Positions 33,178 to 39,474 of a DNA stretch of 64,000 nucleotides are shown piece by piece (the first letter of the stretch is position 1; each line of letters starts with the position of its first letter). The notes under the pieces are model-generated. The model ran no database searches. It saw only the letters and a program-made list of their open reading frames with translations, and was not told the DNA's origin. Both the position numbers and the translations under genes were made by a program. This stretch comes from Micromonospora lupini (GTDB taxonomy: Bacteria > Actinomycetota > Actinomycetes > Mycobacteriales > Micromonosporaceae): contig NZ_JAPENL010000001.1 of NCBI RefSeq assembly GCF_026342015.1, positions 1,550,001 to 1,614,000 on the forward strand, in the 5' to 3' direction.

Positions 33178-34112
33178 CCGCCACCCGCACCGAGGCGCCG
33201 CCTATCGCACCGACCCGGCTCGCCGCCACCGACCTGGACCTGTTGCTGCTGATCCGGCACTTCGAGCTGGCGCTGCTTGACATGTTCGGCCGCGGTGAGC
33301 TGAACGGCACCACCCACACCTGCCTGGGCCAGGAGTACGTGCCTGTGGCGCTGCGCCCGCTGCTCGGCGACGACGACTTCGTGTTCAGCAACCACCGGGG
33401 GCACGGCCACTACCTGGCCCGGTTCAACGACCCGCACGGCCTGCTGGCCGAGGTGATGGGCCGCGAGGGCGCGGTGTGTCAGGGCGTGGGCGGCAGCCAG
33501 CACATCCTGCGCGACAGGTACCTGTCGACAGGGGTGCAGGGCGAGAGCGTGCCGGTGGCCGCCGGTGTGGCGCTGCACCTCAAGCGCACCGAGCCGGGCC
33601 GACTGGCGCTTGTGTACCTGGGCGACGGCACCTGGGGTGAGGGCGCCGTCTACGAGGCGCTGAACATGGCCGCGCTGTGGGGCCTGCCGCTGCTGCTGGT
33701 GGTGGAGAACAACGGCATCGCCCAGTCCACGCCGACAGTCGCGCAGCTCGCCGGCAGCATCGGCGGCCGGGCGCGGGCGTTCGGGGTGGACCACCTACGG
33801 GTCACCTCCACCGACACCGAGGTGGTCCGGGCCGCGCTGACGCCTGTGCTGCGCCGGGTCCGCGAGCGGTCCACGCCGTACGTGGTGGAGCTGCTCACGC
33901 ACCGGGTGGGACCGCACAGCAAGGGCGACGACAGCCGCCGCCCGGAGGAGATCGCGTACGCGCGGGCGCACGACTGGTACGCCCGCTACGCGCAGGCGTA
34001 CCCGGAGCAGTTCGGCGTGCACGACGAGCGGCAACGGGCGTACGTGGCGCAGGTGGTCGCGGACGTCGCAGGCCGGCCGGCGAGTGACTGGGCGGAGGCC
34101 GACCGTGGCTGA
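33174..34112 (+). CDS. 2-oxoacid dehydrogenase E1 alpha-like subunit
   Basis: A 312-residue thiamine-diphosphate enzyme subunit. RHFELALLDMFGRGELNGTTHTCLGQE and SNHRGHGHYLA match E1alpha. The TPP/Mg motif begins YLGDGTWGEG and ends VVENN after ~25 residues. With E1beta it decarboxylates a 2-oxoacid, or splits a ketose, and passes the two-carbon unit to lipoyl-E2. In the operon it probably feeds a dedicated acyl unit (acetyl or glycolyl) to a carrier protein rather than to CoA. That is inferred by analogy with the naphthyridinomycin/quinocarcin type of glycolyl unit. Confidence 0.9.
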   Translation: MTATRTEAPPIAPTRLAATDLDLLLLIRHFELALLDMFGRGELNGTTHTCLGQEYVPVALRPLLGDDDFVFSNHRGHGHYLARFNDPHGLLAEVMGREGAVCQGVGGSQHILRDRYLSTGVQGESVPVAAGVALHLKRTEPGRLALVYLGDGTWGEGAVYEALNMAALWGLPLLLVVENNGIAQSTPTVAQLAGSIGGRARAFGVDHLRVTSTDTEVVRAALTPVLRRVRERSTPYVVELLTHRVGPHSKGDDSRRPEEIAYARAHDWYARYAQAYPEQFGVHDERQRAYVAQVVADVAGRPASDWAEADRG

Positions 34113-35118
34113 GCGGGTGGTGGAGAACCTCAACCAGGCGTTGCACGGGCTGCTCGCCGACGACCCCGCGCTTACCGTGCTCGGGGAGGATCTGGTCGAC
34201 CCGTACGGCGGGGCGTTCAAGGTGACCCGGGGGCTGTCGGCGCGCTGGCCGGACCGGGTGCTGTCCACCCCGTTGAGCGAGGGCGGCATCGTCGGCGTGG
34301 CCGGCGGGCTGGCCCTGGCCGGGCAGAGCGCGATCGTCGAGATCATGTTCAGCGACTTCGTGGCGCTGGCGTTCGACCAGATCCTCAACTTCGCCAGCAA
34401 GTCGACAGCAATGTACGGCAGGCGGGTGCCGATGCGGCTGGTGGTGCGCTGCCCCAGCGGCGGCAACCGGGGGTACGGCCCGACGCACAGCCAGAGCCCG
34501 CTGAAGCACTTCGTCGGCATCCCCGGGCTGAGCCTGCACGAGGTGTCGCCGTTCCACGACAACCGGGCGGTGCTCGCGGGCATGCTCGCCACCGGCCGGC
34601 CGGGGTTGCTCTTCGAGGACAAGGTCCTCTACACCAACCGGATGTACGCCGACGGCGTGGTGGACGAGCTGTTCCGCTACGACCTGATCGGCCCGGACGC
34701 CGACGTGGCCCGGGTCCGGGTGGACGAGGAGGAGCAGGCCGACTGTGTGCTTGTCGTACCCGGCGGGTTGGCCGCCCGCGCGGTGGCGGTGGCCCGGGAG
34801 CTGCTGCTGCGCGACGACATCGTCTGCCAGGTGCTGGTGCCGTCGCGGCTCTGGCCCCTGGACGCCGACACCCTGCTTCCGCCGATCGCGCGGGCCGGCC
34901 GGGTGGTGGTGGCCGAGGAGAGCACCGCCGGCGGCACCTGGGGCGCGGAGTTGGCGCAGGTCGTGCACCGGCGGCTCTGGGGAGCGCTGCGCGCGCCGGT
35001 GCGCCTGGTGCACTCCGCGGACAGCGTCATCCCGACCGCCGCGCATCTCGAACGCACAGTGCTGGTGCAGGACACCGACATCCGCCAGGCCGTGAAGGAG
35101 GTCGTCAGTGGTGACTGA
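34105..35118 (+). CDS. 2-oxoacid dehydrogenase E1 beta-like subunit
   Basis: About 337 residues from the GTG at 34105, which overlaps the E1alpha stop by eight bases (a GTG at 34084 is in frame). LTVLGEDLVDPYGGAFKVT (Glu contacting TPP), TPLSEGGIVGVAGGLALAG and IVEIMFSDFVALAFDQI are E1beta motifs. It forms the alpha2beta2 E1 heterotetramer with the preceding gene product. The C-terminal domain (CQVLVPSRLWPLD) would contact E2. Cytoplasmic. Confidence 0.9.
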   Translation: MAERVVENLNQALHGLLADDPALTVLGEDLVDPYGGAFKVTRGLSARWPDRVLSTPLSEGGIVGVAGGLALAGQSAIVEIMFSDFVALAFDQILNFASKSTAMYGRRVPMRLVVRCPSGGNRGYGPTHSQSPLKHFVGIPGLSLHEVSPFHDNRAVLAGMLATGRPGLLFEDKVLYTNRMYADGVVDELFRYDLIGPDADVARVRVDEEEQADCVLVVPGGLAARAVAVARELLLRDDIVCQVLVPSRLWPLDADTLLPPIARAGRVVVAEESTAGGTWGAELAQVVHRRLWGALRAPVRLVHSADSVIPTAAHLERTVLVQDTDIRQAVKEVVSGD

Positions 35119-36316
35119 CCTGGTCGTCCCGAAGCTCAACAACAACGACACGACGTACGTGCTGCTCGACTGGCTGGCCGGGGACGGCGAGCAGGTGCGC
35201 GCTGGCGAGCCGATCGCCGAGGTGGAGACCTCCAAGGCGGCCGAGGAGCTACTCAGCGACGGCGACGGCGTCCTGCACCGGCTCGTCGAGGTGAACCGGG
35301 AGTGCGCGCCTGGCGACGTCATCGGTCACGTCTTCGACAGCGAGGAGGCCCGGCAGCGCTTCCTCGCCGCGGCGGTCACCCCGGCTGTCGTACCCCTGCC
35401 GGACGTCTCCCCCGGCGGGCCGGTGCTCACCGACTCGGCCCGGGAACTCGCGGCGGCGCACGGGCTCGACGACGACGAGCTGCGCGGCCTCGGCAAGTCG
35501 GTCGTGCGGCGTACCGACGTGGAGCGCCTGCTGGCCGACCGGTCGGCGGCGCCCGCGGCGACGACCGAGCCTGTGGTGGTGGCCGCGGCCGCCGCGCTGG
35601 CGGCCGGCGACGGCCCGGAGCCGGACGACCCGCGCCAGGTGCACGCGCTCTCCCGCGCCCAGCGCGCGGTGGCCGCCGTGGTCACCGAGTCCCACCGGGA
35701 GGTGCCGGCGGCGCTCGCGGTGATCAAGGTCCGGGCCGACGCCGCTCTCACGGCGGCCCGCGACCTGACCCGCGCCACCCGCACCCTTGTCGGCCTGCCG
35801 GAACTGCTGGTCAAGGCCATCGGCGGGTTGCGCGAGGACCACCCGTTGCTCTTCGCCTCCCCCGGCGACGGCAGCAGCGTACGACTGGCCGAGGCGGCCC
35901 ACGTCGGCGTCACCATCGACGTCGGCACGGGGCTGTTCATCCCGGTGGTCCGCGACGTGGAGGAGCTGACCTGCGCGGAGATCGCCGAGACGCTCATGGA
36001 CTTCCGCTCCCGGGCCGGCGGTGAGGGCTTCCGGGCCGGTGAGCTGGCCGGCGGGACCATCGTCGTCTCCCTGCACACCGATCCCGACGTGGTGCTCGCC
36101 GGGCCTATCGTCTTCCCCGGCCAGACCTGCGTGGTGGCGATCGGCGGCACGCAGGACGAGTTGGCGCTGGACACCGACGGCCAGGTCGTGACGCGCCGGT
36201 TCGTCAACCTCAGCGCCGTCTACGACCACCGCGTGGTCAACGGGCGGGAGGCGGTCGCCTTCCTGCAAGCCGTGAAGGCGGCACTTGAGTCCCCCGACCA
36301 GCTCGGCGAGGAGTGA
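35108..36316 (+). CDS. 2-oxoacid dehydrogenase E2-like acyltransferase
   Basis: About 402 residues from tandem GTG codons at 35108. The N-terminal lipoyl domain has VETSKAAEELL (Lys43 lipoylated). A peripheral-subunit-binding domain follows (about 110-150; DSARELAAAHGLDDDELRGLGKSVVRRTDV). The CAT-like catalytic domain (about 180-395) ends in YDHRVVNGREAV, where the canonical DHRxxDG Asp is Asn while the His is kept. E2-like proteins acylate acyl-ACPs in tetronate pathways and pass two-carbon units from TPP-E1 to carriers in others. No E3 gene is nearby. Last gene of the rightward operon. Confidence 0.88.
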   Translation: MVTDLVVPKLNNNDTTYVLLDWLAGDGEQVRAGEPIAEVETSKAAEELLSDGDGVLHRLVEVNRECAPGDVIGHVFDSEEARQRFLAAAVTPAVVPLPDVSPGGPVLTDSARELAAAHGLDDDELRGLGKSVVRRTDVERLLADRSAAPAATTEPVVVAAAAALAAGDGPEPDDPRQVHALSRAQRAVAAVVTESHREVPAALAVIKVRADAALTAARDLTRATRTLVGLPELLVKAIGGLREDHPLLFASPGDGSSVRLAEAAHVGVTIDVGTGLFIPVVRDVEELTCAEIAETLMDFRSRAGGEGFRAGELAGGTIVVSLHTDPDVVLAGPIVFPGQTCVVAIGGTQDELALDTDGQVVTRRFVNLSAVYDHRVVNGREAVAFLQAVKAALESPDQLGEE

Positions 36317-36324
36317 GGCGACGG

Positions 36325-36792
36325 TCAGCCGAATTGCTCGTCGCACACCTGCCAGCCGACCTCCGATTCTAGGTACAGATCCAGCGTCGTGGTCTGGCCC
36401 GTCCGGCCGGTCAACTCGACGGTCACGGCGGCGCTCTTCCCGGGCTCGTCCAGGAAGGCGGCCCGACCCATGGTGTGCGACACCGGCCGGCCGATGCGCT
36501 CCACCGCGGCGGTGAAAGCCGCCGCGCTGGTCCGTGCCTTGACATCGGAGCACTGGGACTCGTACGCGGCCGCGTCGTCGTTGCTCTCCAGCCGACCGAC
36601 GAACTGGTCGGCCGCCGCGCGCGGCTCGTCCACGTCCGGCCCGCCGTACATCCACAGCAGGAAGCCGCCAACCGGTAGGGCCAGCGCGCCCAGGCATCCG
36701 AGAATGACGGCACCCGCGACGATCCACGCGGTGCGCTGGGCCTTCGGGGGTTGGTCCACCGACGGAGGGTGGGGCGACAGGGCTGGGTGCAT
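36325..36792 (-). CDS. Single-pass membrane protein, DUF4878-like
   Basis: A 155-residue protein: a Pro-rich cytoplasmic N-terminus, one transmembrane helix (TAWIVAGAVILGCLGALALPVGGFLLWMY, about 20-50) and an extracytoplasmic domain (ADQFVGRLESNDDAAAYESQCSDVKART...VTVELTGRTG...WQVCDEQF) that resembles the NTF2-like, lumazine-binding/DUF4878 fold often seen on actinobacterial membrane proteins. Function unknown. It runs convergently into the E2 gene with only eight bases between stops, so it is probably not part of the cluster. Confidence 0.65.
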   Translation of the reverse strand: MHPALSPHPPSVDQPPKAQRTAWIVAGAVILGCLGALALPVGGFLLWMYGGPDVDEPRAAADQFVGRLESNDDAAAYESQCSDVKARTSAAAFTAAVERIGRPVSHTMGRAAFLDEPGKSAAVTVELTGRTGQTTTLDLYLESEVGWQVCDEQFG

Positions 36793-36885
36793 GGCGAAAC
36801 GTTAACGATTACCGATACCTGCCCCGCGGCTGTACGGCCACGAATCGATCTCGATGCCCGCGCGGCCAGTCGTACCCTTGGCGCG

Positions 36886-37194
36886 GTGACCTCCGCTGCT
36901 CTGCACCGTGCCCTGACCGCACCCGGGGACCCGAGGCTCCGCCCCCTCCCCGACCGGGTCGTGGCCCTGCTGGAGGAACTGCACGCGCCGCCGCGCCTCG
37001 CCGCGCACCTGCGGGCCGTCCACGACGTCGCGGCGCAGCTCACGGACGCCCTTGTGGACCGGTTTCCACAGGTGAGCGTCGACCGTGCGGCGGTGCTGTT
37101 CGGCGCCGCCACCCACGACATCGGCAAGGTCCGGCACCCGGAGGAGCACCTGCTGCTGGAGCGATGTCTGTTTGTCTTGATCGTTGGCAGCTGA
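36886..37194 (+). pseudogene. HD-domain hydrolase gene, 3'-truncated
   Basis: The GTG at 36886 opens 102 residues that start like a small HD phosphohydrolase (LHAPPRLAAHLRAVHDVAAQLTDAL, then ATHDIGKVRHPEE with the HD pair). The reading frame then runs into ERCLFVLIVGS and stops inside a 21-bp inverted repeat. The C-terminal half of the HD fold is missing and no continuation is found downstream. This looks like a gene broken by an insertion or deletion at the repeat. Confidence 0.65.
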
Positions 37195-37240
37195 GCAGGG
37201 ATTGGGCCGGCGTGTCGCACTGCTCAGCTGCCAACGATCA
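37178..37240. repeat. 21-bp perfect inverted repeat at the HD-gene breakpoint
   Basis: Arms 37178-37198 and 37220-37240 are perfect reverse complements separated by 21 bp; the core is CGTTGGCAGCTGAGCAG. The left arm forms the aberrant 3' end of the truncated HD gene. It could be a small non-autonomous element or a scar. It could also act as a terminator between the HD remnant and the convergent TetR gene. Confidence 0.75.
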
Positions 37241-37286
37241 CGATCGGTGGGAGCGGCAGATGACCGCGGCGATCACGCGGCGGCAG

Positions 37287-37907
37287 CTACCGGACGTGGA
37301 GCCCGGCGATGAGGATCTCGACCATGCGCCGCGCGTCGTAGCGGGGGTCGCCCGCGCCGACGCAGAGGTTGCCGACGCCGCGCAGCAGCTCGACGGCGCT
37401 CAGGTCGGTACGGATCTCGCCCGCCGCGGCGGCCGCGTCGAGCAGGTGGGCGCACACCGGCACCAGGCGGTCGAGGAAGTAGGTGTGCAGGGTCTGGAAG
37501 GCGGCGTTGTCGGACTGCAACGCCTCGGCGAGACCGTGCTTGGTGACCAGGAAGTCGACGAAGAGGTCGATCCACTGCGCGAGGGCGGCGTGCGGCGTGC
37601 CAACGGTGGCCAGCAGGGCCGGACCGGCTTCGGCGCAGGCCTCCACCTGGTGCCGGTAGACGGCCACGATCAGGTCCGCGCGCGTCGGGAAGTGCCGGTA
37701 GATCGTGCCGACGCCGACGCCCGCCCTGGCGGCGATCTCGCGAACCGCAACGTCGACGCCGGACGCCACGAAGGCCGCGGCGGCGGCGTCCAGGAGCGTC
37801 GCCTCGTTGCGTCGCGCGTCCGCCCGCTTCCGTGGCGCCGGCTCCCGCCGCGACGCCGCCGCCCGCCCCGATGCCGCCGCAGTCGATCCGCCGTCGATGT
37901 CGGCCAC
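37287..37907 (-). CDS. TetR-family transcriptional regulator
   Basis: 206 residues from the GTG at 37907, chosen because GGGAGG lies at ideal distance and because a longer frame (GTG at 37949) would run through an operator palindrome. The Arg-rich N-terminus precedes the helix-turn-helix (ATLLDAAAAAFVASGVDVAVREIAARAGVGVGTIYRHFPTRADLI). The C-terminal domain has the usual TetR_C layout. It is divergent from the aldo/keto reductase gene, and two copies of a GGAAC-N3-GTTCC palindrome lie between them, so it very likely represses that gene and itself. Confidence 0.88.
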   Translation of the reverse strand: MADIDGGSTAAASGRAAASRREPAPRKRADARRNEATLLDAAAAAFVASGVDVAVREIAARAGVGVGTIYRHFPTRADLIVAVYRHQVEACAEAGPALLATVGTPHAALAQWIDLFVDFLVTKHGLAEALQSDNAAFQTLHTYFLDRLVPVCAHLLDAAAAAGEIRTDLSAVELLRGVGNLCVGAGDPRYDARRMVEILIAGLHVR

Positions 37908-37940
37908 CGCGCCCGACCTCCCATGATCAGTGTTGGCAAA

Positions 37941-37982
37941 ACGGAACACGGTTCCGTATATTGGTTAGCGGAACACGGTTCC
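37941..37982. promoter_or_regulatory. Twin TetR operator palindromes
   Basis: GGAACACGGTTCC occurs at 37943-37955 (extended as ACGGAACACGGTTCCGT, 37941-37957) and again at 37970-37982, 27 bp apart. The repeats lie in the gap between a TetR gene and the divergent aldo/keto reductase gene, as expected for two regulator dimers. Confidence 0.75.
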
Positions 37983-38049
37983 ACTTGTTCAGGATGCCAG
38001 AACGGGTGGGCCACGACCAGCCACACCCCTTGAGCACGGAGGATCAGCA

Positions 38050-39069
38050 ATGCAGTACCGCACGTTGGGTCGTACCGGTGTCCAGGTCAGCACACTCGTG
38101 CTGGGCGCCATGAACTTCGGCAAGCTGGGCCGCACCAGCCAGGACGAGGTCACCGCCATCGTCGACGCCGCCCTCGAGGGCGGGATCAACCTGATCGACA
38201 CCGCCGACATGTACAGCCAGGGCGAATCGGAGGAGATGGTCGGCCGGGCGATCACCGGCCGCCGCGACGACATCGTCCTGGCCACGAAGGCCGGCATGCC
38301 GATGGGCGACAAGCGCGAGCACCGGGGCAGCTCACGCCGCTGGCTCGTCACCGAGCTGGACAACAGCCTGCGCCGCCTCGGCGTCGACCACGTCGACCTC
38401 TACCAGATCCACAGGTGGGACCCGACCACAAGCGACGAGGAGACGCTGTCGGCGTTGACCGACCTGCAGCGGGCCGGCAAGATCCGCTACTTCGGCTCGT
38501 CGACCTTCCCCGCGTACCGCATCGTGCAGGCCGAGTGGGCCGCGCGGGAGCACCACCTGAGCCGGTACGTCACCGAACAGCCCAGCTACTCGATCCTGCA
38601 ACGCGGGATCGAGAGCCACGTCCTGCCGGTGACCCAGCAGTACGGCCTCGGCGTGCTGGCGTGGAGCCCGCTCGCCTCGGGCTGGCTCTCCGGCGCGGTC
38701 CGCGCGGGCCGGGAGATCACCACCAGCCGGTCGGCGATCCTGCCGGAACGCTTCGACACCGCGCTGCCGGCCAACCGGGCCAGGATGGACGCCGTCGAGC
38801 AGTTGGCCACGCTCGCCGACGAGGCCGGCCTGACGATGATCCAGCTCGCGCTCGGCTTCGTCACCGCGCACCCCGCCGTGACCAGCGCGATCATCGGCCC
38901 CCGCACGATTGACCACCTGCGCTCGCAGCTCGCCGCCGCGGACACCGTGCTCTCCGCCGACGTGCTGGACGCGATCGACGCGATCGTCGCGCCGGGCGTC
39001 GACCTCGCCGCACACGAGAAGTTCGACACCCCGCCCGCCCTGCTCGACCCGGCCCTGCGCCGCCGCTGA
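38050..39069 (+). CDS. Aldo/keto reductase
   Basis: A 339-residue NADPH-dependent (alpha/beta)8 oxidoreductase. The catalytic tetrad is visible: Asp/Tyr in NLIDTADMYSQGESEEMVG, Lys in IVLATKAGM, His in LYQIHRWDP. The C-terminal cofactor loop is TSAIIGPRTIDHL. The sequence fits the AKR group near L-glyceraldehyde 3-phosphate reductase and beta-subunit-like members. Controlled by the divergent TetR. It lies between the two biosynthetic operons, but nothing ties it to them except position. Confidence 0.9.
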   Translation: MQYRTLGRTGVQVSTLVLGAMNFGKLGRTSQDEVTAIVDAALEGGINLIDTADMYSQGESEEMVGRAITGRRDDIVLATKAGMPMGDKREHRGSSRRWLVTELDNSLRRLGVDHVDLYQIHRWDPTTSDEETLSALTDLQRAGKIRYFGSSTFPAYRIVQAEWAAREHHLSRYVTEQPSYSILQRGIESHVLPVTQQYGLGVLAWSPLASGWLSGAVRAGREITTSRSAILPERFDTALPANRARMDAVEQLATLADEAGLTMIQLALGFVTAHPAVTSAIIGPRTIDHLRSQLAAADTVLSADVLDAIDAIVAPGVDLAAHEKFDTPPALLDPALRRR

Positions 39070-39096
39070 GCCCGGCGCGAGCGCCCCATCGATGCG

Positions 39097-39246
39097 CCGC
39101 CGCTGACACCACGTCGGTGTGCCGCCGCTGACACCACGCCGGTGTGCCGCCGCTGACACCACGCCGGTGTGCCGGCGCGGGCACCACGCCGGTGTGCCGG
39201 CGCGGACACCACGTCGGTGCGCCAGCGCGGGCACCACGTCGGTGCG
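39097..39246. repeat. Six tandem copies of a 25-bp repeat
   Basis: Six units of 25 bp (39097, 39122, 39147, 39172, 39197, 39222), each carrying CACC-ACGYC-GGTG, which can fold into a small stem. The first three units are nearly identical and the last three differ mainly at the left end (CCGCCGCTGAC against CCGGCGCGGGC). The array sits between the convergent ends of the aldo/keto reductase and MbtH genes and does not encode a supported protein. It may act as a multi-hairpin transcription barrier. Confidence 0.85.
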
Positions 39247-39282
39247 CCGCCGACGTCACTCGACGGATCGGTGACCCGGCGC

Positions 39283-39474
39283 TCAGCCGGTGGCGAGGTG
39301 TTCGCGGACGCTGCGGGGGCGCATGTCGGTCCAGGTGCGTGTCACGAAGTCCAGGCACTCCTGGCGGCTGCCGGCGCAGCCGGCGTCCCGCCAGCCGTCC
39401 GGCACCTCCTTGTGCCGGGGCCACAGGGCGTACTGCTCCTCGTCGTTGACCACCACGCGGTGTTCGTCAGCCAT
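39283..39474 (-). CDS. MbtH-like protein
   Basis: A 63-residue protein from the ATG at 39474, overlapping the PKS stop by eight bases. It has the family signature: VVVNDEEQYALWPRHKEVPDGWRDAG, then CLDFVTRTWTDMRP. MbtH proteins bind and solubilise or activate adenylation domains. It should serve the two A domains of this same leftward operon, where it is the last gene. Confidence 0.95.
   Translation of the reverse strand: MADEHRVVVNDEEQYALWPRHKEVPDGWRDAGCAGSRQECLDFVTRTWTDMRPRSVREHLATG

Noticed and set aside
28376..36316. Methoxymalonyl-ACP pathway
   Set aside because: FkbH is present, but the two dehydrogenases and the O-methyltransferase that make methoxymalonyl-ACP are absent.
28149..36316. 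A standard tetronate cluster
   Set aside because: FkbH, ACP, FabH-like and E2-like genes are all there, but E1 subunits are extra, the Agg5-type dehydrating hydrolase is not seen, and there is no long polyketide line. Kept only as an analogy.
35108..36316. Ordinary housekeeping pyruvate dehydrogenase operon
   Set aside because: Gene overlaps tie it to ACP2 and FkbH, E3 is missing and the E2 Asp is replaced, so a pathway-specific role is more likely, though not proven.
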